A DNA stretch of 64,000 nucleotides from Rhodoferax sp. (GCF_030697375.1 NZ_JAUYQD010000005.1:186001-250000); one strand, 5' to 3'. Shown: positions 26,608 through 35,734, counted from the first letter of the stretch. Notes: generated by a model from the letters alone, not told the origin. Made by a program: numbers and translations.

Positions 26608-27294
26608 ATGAAATATCGCAATAAGTCCCGTCAGTCGGGTTTCACACTGGTGGAAATCGCCATCGTCCTGGTCATCATCGGCTTGCTGCTGGGTGGTGTG
26701 CTCAAGGGGCAGGAGATGATTGAAAACTCCCGCATCAAGAGCATCGTTAACGACATGAAGGCGGTACAGGCAGCCTACAACGGTTACATTGACCGTTATA
26801 AGGCCATTCCCGGTGACGATACGGCGGCAACCATGTTGGCGCGTGGGTGGCCCGGCACGGTAGGCGGTACCGGCAACGGGGTTCTTCTGATTACGGCCGC
26901 ACAGACGTTCACCAATGGTGGTGAGCAAGGCGCATTTTGGCGTGCCATGCGTGCTTCTGGATTGCTGCAGGGAGATCCCACAGCGCCAGCCACTGCGGTA
27001 GGTTTGCCTCGGCATGCGGGTGGCGGTTTGATGGGCGTAACCTCCGACTTGGCTGGTATATATGGTCAAAATGGCGTATCGGTGTGTGTCGCGGGCCTGA
27101 ATACCAAGCAAGCTGCGGGCGTTGATTCGCTGATTGACGGTGCATTGCCCGCCAACCAAATTGGCAACAGTACGGGCACCATACGTGGAGAAACCAATGC
27201 GGTCAATCCGTTTGCGCCGATCAATACCACGCCTGTTGGCGTTGCGTACAACGAAACTGCTGTCACCACTTGGACGGTTTGCATGCGCATTTAG
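26608..27294 (+). CDS. Type IV prepilin, candidate major pilin 1 of the locus
   Basis: 228 residues. Leader of 11 residues ending in Gly, then FTLVEIAIVLVIIGLLLGG with Glu at +5. I start at ATG 26608, which has AGGA 6 nt upstream; an earlier ATG at 26551 would give an improbable leader. The motif YIDRYKAIPGDD is shared in form with the prepilins at 28586 and 29268. Two Cys (VSVCVAG, TWTVCMRI) sit where pilins have their C-terminal disulfide. It stands alone with a Rho-independent terminator directly after it, which suits strong separate expression; being the major pilin is inference. Confidence 0.8.
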   Translation: MKYRNKSRQSGFTLVEIAIVLVIIGLLLGGVLKGQEMIENSRIKSIVNDMKAVQAAYNGYIDRYKAIPGDDTAATMLARGWPGTVGGTGNGVLLITAAQTFTNGGEQGAFWRAMRASGLLQGDPTAPATAVGLPRHAGGGLMGVTSDLAGIYGQNGVSVCVAGLNTKQAAGVDSLIDGALPANQIGNSTGTIRGETNAVNPFAPINTTPVGVAYNETAVTTWTVCMRI

Positions 27295-27337
27295 TGCGAA
27301 TCCAACGTGTGTCAGTGGGTCGAGTTTTGTTTGGAAG

Positions 27338-27366
27338 AAAAAATCCCGCCCTGGCGGGATTTTTTG
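27338..27366 (+). terminator. Rho-independent terminator after the first prepilin
   Basis: ATCCCGCC, two-base loop CT, GGCGGGAT, flanked by A-run upstream and T-run downstream. The A/T flanks make it potentially bidirectional, but only plus-strand genes lie nearby. Confidence 0.9.
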
Positions 27367-27403
27367 CAGGACGTGGTGCACGGGGTAACTCTCGGAATAC
27401 GAT

Positions 27404-27456
27404 AGAAATCTGCTCGTAGCCCCTATATAACTTGCGCAAGAAGCTATTATTTTGGA
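27404..27456 (-). repeat. Interspersed short repeat, copy 2
   Basis: On the minus strand: AATAGCTTCTTGCGCAAGTT, then a GGGGCTACGAGCAGATTTC tail. It lies between the terminator and the next prepilin gene, in the same intergenic type of position as copy 1. Confidence 0.65.
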
Positions 27457-27477
27457 AGCAATATTGAGCCTCACCCC

Positions 27478-28554
27478 ATGAAGAGTCGTCACCCACTCTG
27501 GCAATTTAATCAAGCTGCAAGAAACCGTTCTCTCGGCTTTACGCTGGTGGAAATGGCCGTAGTGGTGACATTGATGGCCATATTAATGACGCTGGGCCTG
27601 CGTTTGTTGCGTGCAACACAAGAAAGCGCGGCCTGGAGCGACACCAAGGCCAAGCAAGAGCGCATCAAGGTGGCCTTGGTCTCGTTCCTACGGACCAACG
27701 GCAGACTTCCATGCCCCAATTCGGGGGCGCCATGGGATGGCGCCGAAGACACGCCCTGTCTGGTCAACGCCGGACGTGGCGTTGTTCCATGGCGAGCCTT
27801 GGGGATCTCGGTGGGGGATGTGCAAGACGGTTGGAGTAATTTCTTTACCTACCGTGTTGCGAACCGAACTCCGGCCAGCAGCAGCAACTGGACTCTTACC
27901 GCAGGCGCGACGGCCTTCACGTTGAATGAACTCACCACGCCCTTGACCACCTTTACGCTGCAAGAGCGCGACGCCGCCGGTGCTTTGGGGCCGGCCATAG
28001 CCCCCAATCCGGTGGTGATGCTGATCTCCCACGGCAAGAACGGTTCAGGCGCACGCACCCTGCGGGGCACCGTGATTGCAGCACCGACGGGAGCCGATGA
28101 ATTGGCCAATGCTGGCGTGGCCTCCACCACCTTTGTCAGCCGTACGCCTAACGAGGTGGCCGCGTCCACCGGCGGAATTTTTGACGATGTAGTCGCCTAC
28201 ATGGCACCACGGGACTTGCTGCAGCCGCTGGTGGACGACAAAACGCTCAAGGGCAGCACCCAGGCGTTCTACCGTGAACAGGCCCTGCAGCAAGTGGCCC
28301 TGGCCAGTTGCACTCCACCCCTGATAGCCCCCAGTTTGCTTGCCATCCAGCCCAGTGCGGGCAATGGCGCCATCACCTATACCTGTCCGCCCGGCGCCGT
28401 GTATTCTTGCCGTTCCGGCACGCCGGTGTCCAATGCCAGCACCCCAGCGGCCAAACAACTTTACCAACTGTCCATGTTCGGCGCTGCGGCGGCGGACGTG
28501 ACCTATGGGCAGTTATTGGCCGCTTTTCCCGGTATTTCCGCCCGTTGCCCCTAA
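27478..28554 (+). CDS. Large prepilin-like protein
   Basis: 358 residues, large for a pilin. A 20-residue leader ends in Gly before FTLVEMAVVVTLMAIL (Glu +5). Instead of the RYxxxPGD motif of its neighbours it has a related RTNGRLPCPNSGAPW stretch. It has several Cys in the C-terminal half (ASCTPP, TYTCPPG, YSCRSG, ISARCP), and a possible Gly/Asn loop region. The size and Cys content suggest a minor tip pilin carrying an extra domain rather than a shaft subunit. No specific family was recognised. Confidence 0.75.
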   Translation: MKSRHPLWQFNQAARNRSLGFTLVEMAVVVTLMAILMTLGLRLLRATQESAAWSDTKAKQERIKVALVSFLRTNGRLPCPNSGAPWDGAEDTPCLVNAGRGVVPWRALGISVGDVQDGWSNFFTYRVANRTPASSSNWTLTAGATAFTLNELTTPLTTFTLQERDAAGALGPAIAPNPVVMLISHGKNGSGARTLRGTVIAAPTGADELANAGVASTTFVSRTPNEVAASTGGIFDDVVAYMAPRDLLQPLVDDKTLKGSTQAFYREQALQQVALASCTPPLIAPSLLAIQPSAGNGAITYTCPPGAVYSCRSGTPVSNASTPAAKQLYQLSMFGAAAADVTYGQLLAAFPGISARCP

Positions 28555-28585
28555 GATGCGGCTACACCCTTTGAGAGAGACAGCC

Positions 28586-29236
28586 ATGAAATTCAATCGA
28601 CGCAAGCAATACGGTTTTACCCTGGCCGAGATGGCCATCGTGGTGGTGCTGGGGGGCATTTTGCTGGCTGCTGGACTGATGGCGGGACGCGGGCAAATCA
28701 GCCGTGCGCAGGCGCAGGACATTGTTCAGATAGCAGGAGATCTGCAAACCGCCTCAGTCAGCTTCAAGCTGCGCTACGGGTATTTGCCTGGGGATTGGGT
28801 GTACGCGGCCAATACTTTGCCCAATATCACGGCAGGAGGAACCGGCGGCACCCAAGGTAATGGCTTGATCACTGGGACGCTTGCAGCCGGAACCGGCATT
28901 GCCACTGCCGCTTCTGAGATTGGGCAGGCGCCAGTTCAGCTCTACCAGGCGGGCATGATTGGCAAATTGGGCGCAACCACTACCATGCGCACGCAATCGC
29001 AATTCGGCCCCGTGCACATGGCTGGCGCTGCCGCAAACGCGACGGCAGCGTATGTGGCTGCGAATCCTGGCATTCTCAACGTGGTCGTCTTCTTCAATCT
29101 TCCTTGCGAGGTTGTCCTGGATGTGGATCGGGCTTTGGATGACGGTCTTGACCTTAGTGGCAAGGTGATGACGGATGCTGCTGCGCCAGGATGTCCTGCG
29201 GGTGGCACCGCCGTGCGCACGTTTGTACCACTTTAG
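28586..29236 (+). CDS. Type IV prepilin 3 of the locus
   Basis: 216 residues. A 10-residue leader ends in Gly, then FTLAEMAIVVVLGGILLAAG with Glu +5. Start ATG 28586 follows GAGAGA; an upstream ATG at 28556 is possible. The motif LRYGYLPGDWVY corresponds to the RYKAIPGDD motif of the prepilin at 26608. Two Cys residues (LPCEVV, APGCPAG) lie near the C-terminus. Together with its neighbours it forms a family of related pilins downstream of the two-component pair. Confidence 0.8.
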   Translation: MKFNRRKQYGFTLAEMAIVVVLGGILLAAGLMAGRGQISRAQAQDIVQIAGDLQTASVSFKLRYGYLPGDWVYAANTLPNITAGGTGGTQGNGLITGTLAAGTGIATAASEIGQAPVQLYQAGMIGKLGATTTMRTQSQFGPVHMAGAAANATAAYVAANPGILNVVVFFNLPCEVVLDVDRALDDGLDLSGKVMTDAAAPGCPAGGTAVRTFVPL

Positions 29237-29267
29237 GCACCATGCGGTGAACGTCATAGGCGTGCAC

Positions 29268-29876
29268 ATGAAGAGTCGCAGACAGCAAGTTCGCGGCTTC
29301 ACCTTGGTGGAGATATCCATTGTGCTGGTCATCATTGGCTTGATCATGGGCGGCGTCTTGAACGCGCGCTCGGTGATTCGCAATGCGCAGAACAAGGAGG
29401 TCATCAAGGGTGTCGGTGATATCGCCACCGCCAGTCAGCAGTTTCGTGATCGCTACGGCGCCTGGCCTGGTGACTTGATCACGCCCAATCTATCCATACC
29501 CGGCATGACACCGGCATGTGCTGGAAATGGCAATGGCGTGATTAACACCGGGGCCGAGTCGGCCTGCGCGAGTGAAGAGCTGATTCGGGCATCCATGCTT
29601 CGGGGCGATGCGGCAACTCCTATCACCTTGAATGGCGTAGTCACCGTCACATTAACCAACCGCACTTTTGCGGCTACCCTGCCAGGCTTGGGCGCTATAC
29701 CGGGCAATTGGGTGAATGTGGTTCGCGTTCAGAACATCGATTGCGATCTGGCGATCCAACTCGACCGCGCCACGGACGATGGCGGTGGGGCTACCGGAAA
29801 CTTTCGTGCGGGCACGGTCTGTGCGGGTCAGGACGAAAATGTTCCTGTGGCCAATGCGGTGTTGCGTTTGAACTGA
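29268..29876 (+). CDS. Type IV prepilin 4 of the locus
   Basis: 202 residues. A 10-residue leader (ending QQVRG) precedes FTLVEISIVLVIIGLIMGG, very close to the prepilin at 26608 in its first 20 mature residues. The motif RDRYGAWPGDL repeats the RYxxxPGD pattern. Two Cys pairs are visible (PACAGNG/SACASEE; IDCDLA/TVCAGQ). ATG 29268 is preferred; a GTG six bases earlier is possible. It is followed by a 143-bp spacer and the lipoprotein gene. Confidence 0.8.
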   Translation: MKSRRQQVRGFTLVEISIVLVIIGLIMGGVLNARSVIRNAQNKEVIKGVGDIATASQQFRDRYGAWPGDLITPNLSIPGMTPACAGNGNGVINTGAESACASEELIRASMLRGDAATPITLNGVVTVTLTNRTFAATLPGLGAIPGNWVNVVRVQNIDCDLAIQLDRATDDGGGATGNFRAGTVCAGQDENVPVANAVLRLN

Positions 29877-30019
29877 TCTGTAGCAAGTGCAATTGCCCTA
29901 CTGCAAGCAGGCACGGCGCGGACCTGGGCACACTTTGGCGCATTTCGGTGCATTGGTCAGTATGATCGCCACTTGATCAACACTCTTTGATCCTGAATTT
30001 GAAACTCAGGGTGGTGTGA

Positions 30020-31879
30020 ATGAAACTCTTGAAATATGTATCGTGTGTTGTAGTTGCCATGGCGCTGGGGGCCTGCGGCGGCGGGAACAAAGTGACAACG
30101 ACAAGCTCGACGACAACCACAACCACAACAACAACGACCACCACCACGTCCGAGGTTCCCTCTTCCATAGAGGTTCTGGCATCGTCCAATGCCCTGGCGT
30201 CAGCCGGGGCCGAAGTCGTGATTACGGCCTTTGTTAAAAATACGTCCAACGTAGGCCTGACAGGCCAGACGGTTTCTTTTGCATCCAGTTCTGGCATCTT
30301 GCAGGTGACGTCTGCTGTATCGGACGCTTCTGGGGCTGTCTCCGCCAAGTTAAGCGCAGGAAGCAACAAGGCGCTGCGCAATATTACGGTCACCGTGAGT
30401 GCTGCAGCCGCGTCTGGAAGTATCGTGATACCGGTCACCGAGACCAGTGTTTCCGTGGCTGGAAGCGGATCCTTGCAACTGGGTGGGGCGAATGCCACTT
30501 ATACGGTGCGTGCGGTGGACTCGGCCAGCAGCCCCATTGCAGGAGCGACGATCACCGCTAGTTCAACCTTGGGCAATACCATTGCGCTGTCGTCCCCGAC
30601 CACTGATGCCATGGGGGGCACCACGTTCACGTACACGCCAACGAATGCGGGAACTGACACGGTGACTGTTTCGGGCTTGGGTAGTGTTGCGACGACAACG
30701 GTGACCGTCAGCGCGATTGATTTTTCTGTGTTAAATCTTGCCAGCGATGCGCTTATTGCCGTTGGGGTGAATCAGACGGTTACGGTGCGGTACAAAAATC
30801 TGAACCTGGGGGTTCCCGGACAAACTGTCATATTCAGCACAACCCGAGGCACATTTGCGCCCAGCTCCAGCGCCACGGATGTCAATGGCGATGCCAGTGC
30901 GGTCTTGTCGTCGACCACTGCTGGGCCGGCTAGCGTATTGGCGCAAATTGCAGGCGTGGGGCAAGTCAGTTTGCCGGTGCAGTTTGTGGCTGGCGTTCCC
31001 AGCAGTGTTGTAGTGCAGGCAACTCCAGGGGCGGTGCAGCCCAATGTGTCAGGTTCAACAAGCAGTCGCAGCACGATTGAGGCGGTGGTGCGCGATGCCA
31101 ATCTCAATGCCGTGGCCAATACCTCGGTCGCCTTCTCGCTCGTTCAAGACCTCAGCAATGGCAGCTTGTCTCCGGGGGTGGCGACGACCGACGGAAATGG
31201 GCGGGCACAGGTGCAATTCATCCCGGGATCATCGTCCACTGCGGCAAACGGAGTCGTCATCCGGGCTGAGGCTGGGTCCCCAGTGGTGAGTGGCCAAACG
31301 ACCTTGACTGTCAATGGCAATGCTTTGTTCATTACCTTGGCCTTTGGTAGCACGATGTCGGAGTTCAATTCCACCAATTACAGCAGGCCGTTTTCTGCAT
31401 ATGTCACGGATGCCAACGGAGTGGCTGTTGCGTCTCAATCACTGAGCCTGTCGGCCCTACCGGTGGACTATGACAAGGGCACCATGACGTACGACTCGGC
31501 AAGCAGCCTTTGGGTTCGCAATTCTGTTGTACCTGGATGTGTGAATGAAGATCTGAACACCAATGGAATCCTGGATGTGGGGGAAGATATCAACGGCAAT
31601 GGACAACTTACTCCAGGCAATGTGGTGGCCTTGAGTGCGGGGGTTATGACGACCGATGCCTCTGGATTGGCCTTGTTTGACCTGCGGTATGGCAAGCAAT
31701 TTTCGGGATGGCTTCGGGTCAGAATCACGGCGCGAGCGACGGTGGCCGGAACGGAGTCGTCCAACTTCATTACCTTGCGGCTGCCCGCACTTCTTGCGGA
31801 CCTGAGCGATCAGTTGGTCGCGCCTGCCAGCGTCTTCAGTCCTTTCGGCCAGTCTGCCGTTTGTACCGATTCCCTTTGA
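30020..31879 (+). CDS. Large Ig-like (invasin-type) surface lipoprotein
   Basis: 619 residues. Lipobox ALGAC follows a short signal. Immediately after it comes an almost pure Thr tract of about 20 residues, probably a stalk. Then several Big_1/invasin-like Ig modules repeat the pattern V.F....G......TD..G.A...L (for example TVSFASSSGILQVTS; VIFSTTRGTFAPSSSATDVN). Near residue 520 a dockerin/EF-hand-like segment NEDLNTNGILDVGEDINGNG suggests a Ca2+ site. Big_1 lipoproteins of this kind often act in adhesion. Its place at the end of the pilus locus suggests a joint role in attachment; that is inference. Confidence 0.82.
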   Translation: MKLLKYVSCVVVAMALGACGGGNKVTTTSSTTTTTTTTTTTTTSEVPSSIEVLASSNALASAGAEVVITAFVKNTSNVGLTGQTVSFASSSGILQVTSAVSDASGAVSAKLSAGSNKALRNITVTVSAAAASGSIVIPVTETSVSVAGSGSLQLGGANATYTVRAVDSASSPIAGATITASSTLGNTIALSSPTTDAMGGTTFTYTPTNAGTDTVTVSGLGSVATTTVTVSAIDFSVLNLASDALIAVGVNQTVTVRYKNLNLGVPGQTVIFSTTRGTFAPSSSATDVNGDASAVLSSTTAGPASVLAQIAGVGQVSLPVQFVAGVPSSVVVQATPGAVQPNVSGSTSSRSTIEAVVRDANLNAVANTSVAFSLVQDLSNGSLSPGVATTDGNGRAQVQFIPGSSSTAANGVVIRAEAGSPVVSGQTTLTVNGNALFITLAFGSTMSEFNSTNYSRPFSAYVTDANGVAVASQSLSLSALPVDYDKGTMTYDSASSLWVRNSVVPGCVNEDLNTNGILDVGEDINGNGQLTPGNVVALSAGVMTTDASGLALFDLRYGKQFSGWLRVRITARATVAGTESSNFITLRLPALLADLSDQLVAPASVFSPFGQSAVCTDSL

Positions 31880-31901
31880 TGTTTGTGCCAGTCCATCTCG
31901 T

Positions 31902-33482
31902 TCACACCCCCGCCTGCCCCCGCCTTCGGTACTGCATCGCCTCCGCCACATGCGCCAGCTGGGTGCTCTGTACCCCCGCCAAGTCCGCAATGGTGCGGGC
32001 AATTTTCAGGGTGCGGTGGGTGCCTCGGGCCGACCAGCCCAGCTGCGCGGCGGCGGCTTGCAGAAACTTGGCAGCTGCCGCCTCCAGCAGCACATGGGTG
32101 TCGATTTCCTGCCCGACCAGCGCGTGGTTGGTCTTGCCTTGGCGGTCATGGGCCCGTTCGCGTGCTTGCGCGCAGCGGTGCCGGATATCGTCGGTCGATT
32201 CCCCGCAGGGGGCGCTCAGCAGATCGGATGCTGGCAAGGCGGGCACTTCCACATGCAGGTCAATGCGGTCCATCAGCGGGCCGCTAAGTTTGGATTGGTA
32301 GCGGTGAATTTGGTCGGGCGTGCAACGGCAGGCGTGGGTGCTGGAGCCCAGGTAGCCACAAGGGCAGGGGTTCATGGCACCGATCAACTGGAAGCGTGCC
32401 GGAAATTCAGCCCGCCGCGCCGCCCGCGCGATGGTGATGGTGCCGGTTTCCAGCGGCTCGCGCAGAGCCTCCAGGGCGGCTCTGGGAAATTCCGGTAGCT
32501 CGTCCAGGAACAACACCCCATGGTGGGCCAGGGAGATTTCGCCGGGCCGGGGCGGTGAACCGCCTCCCACCAGTGCCACGGCGCTGGCTGAGTGGTGCGG
32601 ACTGCAGGTGGGGCGCTGTCCCCAGCGCTCCATGGAAAAGCGCCCACCCAAGGAGGCAATGGCGGCGCTTTGCAGTGCTTCCTCGCAGGACATATCGGGC
32701 AGCAGTCCGGCAAAACGCTGGGCCAGCATGGATTTTCCAGAGCCGGGCGGGCCAGACAGCAGCACACTGTGCCCGCCCGCCGCAGCAATTTCCAAGGCGC
32801 GTTTGGGCCCCGCCTGGCCTTTGACATCGGCCATGTCCGCCAGGTGGGCGCGGGTGGAAGGAGGCGCCGCCACGACCCGGGTCCAGCCCCCGTCGTCCGC
32901 GCCATCGCTGCTGCCCGGGGTAGCGGCGGTGTCCGCCGCTACCCCGGGCAGCAGCGATGCGTTCGGCAGCGCAAAGTGGCGCACCACGTCCAGCAGATGG
33001 CGGGCGCGGTACACCTGGGAATCCGGGACCAGGGCGGCTTCCTCCGCACTGTCCGGCGGCAATACCAGCTTGGAAACAACCTGGCCGGTGTGCAAAGCCA
33101 GGGCCATGGCCAAAGCGCCACGCACCGGCCGCAGGGCCCCGGACAGCGACAACTCTCCGGCAAACTCGTAGTCCTTCAGACGCGCTCCATCGATCTGGCC
33201 GCTGGCGGCCAAAATGCCCAAGGCGATGGGTAAATCCAGCCTTCCAGAGTCTTTGGGCAAATCAGCGGGTGCCAGATTCACGGTGATCCGCTTGTTGTTG
33301 GGGAATTCGAGGCCGGAATTCTGGATGGCGCAGCGCACCCGTTCGCGTGCTTCCTTGACTTCGACATCGGCCAAGCCGACCAGGGTCAAGCTGGGCAGGC
33401 CGTTGGCCAGATGCACCTCGACAGTGACTTCGGTGGCTTCCAGCCCCAGCAAGGCGCGACTGCGCACCAAAGATAAGCTCAT
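31902..33482 (-). CDS. comM: ComM, Mg-chelatase-like AAA+ helicase
   Basis: 526 residues from ATG 33482, chosen because GGGAGG lies 7-12 nt upstream; the open frame extends further. N-terminal ChlI-type domain (SLTLVGLADVEVKEARERVR), Walker A GPPGSGKS at about 242-249, Walker B VLFLDELPEF, then NPCPCGYLG and a C-terminal chelatase-type domain. ComM drives branch migration during integration of DNA taken up by natural transformation, a process that needs type IV pili. The linker before the ATPase (around residues 175-193) is encoded by a perfect 26-bp inverted repeat. It converges on the lipoprotein gene with a 22-bp gap. Confidence 0.93.
   Translation of the reverse strand: MSLSLVRSRALLGLEATEVTVEVHLANGLPSLTLVGLADVEVKEARERVRCAIQNSGLEFPNNKRITVNLAPADLPKDSGRLDLPIALGILAASGQIDGARLKDYEFAGELSLSGALRPVRGALAMALALHTGQVVSKLVLPPDSAEEAALVPDSQVYRARHLLDVVRHFALPNASLLPGVAADTAATPGSSDGADDGGWTRVVAAPPSTRAHLADMADVKGQAGPKRALEIAAAGGHSVLLSGPPGSGKSMLAQRFAGLLPDMSCEEALQSAAIASLGGRFSMERWGQRPTCSPHHSASAVALVGGGSPPRPGEISLAHHGVLFLDELPEFPRAALEALREPLETGTITIARAARRAEFPARFQLIGAMNPCPCGYLGSSTHACRCTPDQIHRYQSKLSGPLMDRIDLHVEVPALPASDLLSAPCGESTDDIRHRCAQARERAHDRQGKTNHALVGQEIDTHVLLEAAAAKFLQAAAAQLGWSARGTHRTLKIARTIADLAGVQSTQLAHVAEAMQYRRRGQAGV
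32904..32958. repeat. Perfect 26-bp inverted repeat inside comM
   Basis: The arms 32904-32929 and 32933-32958 are exact reverse complements with a 3-base loop (TGT). The left arm begins ATCGCTGCTGCCCGGGG and ends TAGCGGCGG. It stays in frame and encodes the linker ASLLPGVAADTAATPGSSDG between the two ComM domains. Confidence 0.97.
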
Positions 33483-33533
33483 TTTTGTTGCCTCCCAAAA
33501 TAGTGCGCAATGCGCCACAATTCCCTGAATAAT

Positions 33534-33550
33534 TGCACCAATGAAGTGCA
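33534..33550 (+). promoter_or_regulatory. NtrC-type binding site upstream of glnK
   Basis: TGCACC-N5-AGTGCA fits the NtrC dyad TGCACC-N5-GGTGCA with one mismatch. It lies about 85 bp upstream of the sigma-54 promoter of glnK, a normal enhancer distance. Confidence 0.7.
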
Positions 33551-33602
33551 CACTGAGTTTTTATACAGTCATATTACCCCATGTTGCTTGGATTGGGTGC
33601 AC

Positions 33603-33618
33603 ATTGCGAAAGCGCAAT
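33603..33618. promoter_or_regulatory. Inverted repeat ATTGCG-N4-CGCAAT before the glnK promoter
   Basis: Perfect 6-bp arms separated by AAAG, 13 bp upstream of the sigma-54 promoter. It may be a second, low-affinity activator site or the site of another regulator; nothing further can be said. Confidence 0.45.
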
Positions 33619-33631
33619 TGCAATTGGGAGT

Positions 33632-33647
33632 TGGCACGGAGCATGCA
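33632..33647 (+). promoter_or_regulatory. Sigma-54 promoter of glnK-amtB
   Basis: TGGCACGGAGCATGCA has the invariant GG and GC elements ten bases apart and matches the -24/-12 consensus TGGCAC-N5-TTGC except for one base. It lies about 90 bp before the glnK ATG. Confidence 0.88.
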
Positions 33648-33706
33648 TAGATCCTGCATCTCCCGATTTCTGGAGAAGCCGATAGTCCCAGATCGGAGCC
33701 TTGTGA

Positions 33707-34075
<369 letters not shown>

Positions 34076-34097
34076 ATCCACCTAAGAGAGCATAAAA

Positions 34098-35648
34098 ATG
34101 AAAAAACTGCTTGTATCCCTCGCGTTAGGCTTGGGTCTGCTCAGTGCAGGCACCTTTGCCACAGCCCAAACCGCCGCCGCGCCTGCCGCTGCGGCCTCCG
34201 CGGCCCCTGCTGCGGAAGCCAAACCGGCCGAAGCCGCTGCACCCGTCGCGGCGCCCGTTGCCGCTGCGCCTGCAGCCGCTGAAGCGGCGGCTCCCGCAGC
34301 AGCGCCTGCACCGGTTCCCAACAAAGGCGACACGTCCTGGATGATGGTCTCCACCTTGCTCGTGATCTTGATGACTGTGCCAGGTCTGGCGCTGTTCTAT
34401 GGCGGCCTGGTGCGCAGCAAAAACATGCTGTCCGTGCTGATGCAGGTCATGGTCACCTTCTCGCTGATCGTGGTGCTGTGGTTCATCTATGGCTACAGCC
34501 TGGCGTTCACCGAGGGCAATGCCTTCATCGGCGGCTTTGACCGCTTGTTTATGAAGGGCATCTGGGATAACGCGGCCGGCACCTTTGCCAATGCCGCGAC
34601 CTTCAGCAAGGGCGTGGTCATTCCCGAGATCGTGTTTGCCGCCTTCCAGGCCACGTTCGCCGGCATCACCTGCGCACTGATTGTGGGAGCCTTTGCCGAG
34701 CGCATGAAGTTCTCTGCGGTGCTGATGTTCATGGTGATCTGGTTCACCTTCAGCTATGCACCCATTGCGCACATGGTCTGGTTCTGGATGGGCCCGGACG
34801 CCTACTCCGCCAAGGATGTGGTGGATGCGATGAATGCCAAGGCGGGTTATGTGTGGCAGACCGGCGCGCTGGACTTTGCCGGCGGTACCGTGGTGCACAT
34901 CAACGCAGCGGTTGCCGGCCTGATCGGCGCCTTCATGGTGGGCAAGCGCATTGGCTACGGCAAAGAAGCCATGGCACCCCACAGCCTGACCATGACCATG
35001 GTGGGTGCCTCCCTGCTGTGGGTGGGCTGGTTCGGTTTCAATGCCGGTTCTGCCCTGGAAGCCAACGGCTTCGCAGCCCTGGCCTTTATCAACACCTTTG
35101 GTGCCACCGCTGCCGCAGTCTTGGCATGGTCCCTGGGTGAAGCAATGATGCGTGGCAAGGCGTCCATGCTGGGTGCAGCTTCCGGTGCCGTGGCCGGTCT
35201 GGTGGCGATCACACCGGCTGCCGGCAATGTCGGTATCGGCGGTGGACTGGTGATCGGTGCCGTTGCTGGATTTGCCTGCCTGTGGGGTGTGCATGGTTTG
35301 AAGAAGCTGCTGGGTGCGGACGACTCGCTGGACGTGTTTGGCGTGCACGGCGTGGGTGGTATCGTCGGCGCCTTGCTCACCGGTGTGTTCAATTCGCCAG
35401 CCCTGGGTGGCCCCGGTTATGTGGCGGATTGGGTTACAGCCTCCATGGTTGCCAGTGCTGACTACTCCATCACGGCGCAGGTGTGGGTCCAGGCCAAGGC
35501 CGTGTTGACCACCATCATCTGGTCGGGTGTGGTGTCGTTCGTGGCCTTCAAACTGGTGGACTTGACGGTGGGTCTGCGTGTCAGTGAAGAAGAAGAGCGC
35601 GAAGGCCTGGACATCACGTACCACGGCGAGACCGCTTACAACCGCTAA
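34098..35648 (+). CDS. amtB: Ammonium transporter AmtB
   Basis: 516 residues. A cleavable signal (LLSAGTFATAQ) is followed by a ~50-residue Ala/Pro-rich stretch, then about 11 membrane helices. The pore has both conserved histidines (GGTVVHINAAVAGL and VFGVHGVGGIVG) and the motif APIAHMVWFWMGPD. It conducts ammonium/ammonia into the cell and is regulated by the GlnK encoded just before it. The long Ala/Pro spacer ahead of the first helix is an elaboration seen in betaproteobacterial Amt proteins. A terminator follows. Confidence 0.95.
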   Translation: MKKLLVSLALGLGLLSAGTFATAQTAAAPAAAASAAPAAEAKPAEAAAPVAAPVAAAPAAAEAAAPAAAPAPVPNKGDTSWMMVSTLLVILMTVPGLALFYGGLVRSKNMLSVLMQVMVTFSLIVVLWFIYGYSLAFTEGNAFIGGFDRLFMKGIWDNAAGTFANAATFSKGVVIPEIVFAAFQATFAGITCALIVGAFAERMKFSAVLMFMVIWFTFSYAPIAHMVWFWMGPDAYSAKDVVDAMNAKAGYVWQTGALDFAGGTVVHINAAVAGLIGAFMVGKRIGYGKEAMAPHSLTMTMVGASLLWVGWFGFNAGSALEANGFAALAFINTFGATAAAVLAWSLGEAMMRGKASMLGAASGAVAGLVAITPAAGNVGIGGGLVIGAVAGFACLWGVHGLKKLLGADDSLDVFGVHGVGGIVGALLTGVFNSPALGGPGYVADWVTASMVASADYSITAQVWVQAKAVLTTIIWSGVVSFVAFKLVDLTVGLRVSEEEEREGLDITYHGETAYNR

Positions 35649-35673
35649 GCAGCGCACAAAGCGTTACGTACCT

Positions 35674-35734
35674 GTTTCGACTTGCGTCGAAACACCGGCC
35701 CGGTGGAACTTCGGTTCTCCCGGGCCGTTTTTTT
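35674..35734 (+). terminator. Hairpin plus Rho-independent terminator after amtB
   Basis: First hairpin: GTTTCGAC-TTGC-GTCGAAAC (35674-35693, perfect). Second: CGGCCCGG ... CCGGGCCG (35696-35727) with an inner stem closed by a TTCG loop, followed by seven T. The second is the terminator. Confidence 0.9.

Noticed and set aside
33553..33568. CTGA-N8-ACAG resembling a LexA box upstream of comM/glnK
   Set aside because: One core base is wrong and it lies 70 bp before the comM start; weaker than the radA box.
34125..35657. 510-residue minus-strand open frame opposite amtB
   Set aside because: Antisense shadow of amtB with His/Gln-rich composition and no family signal.
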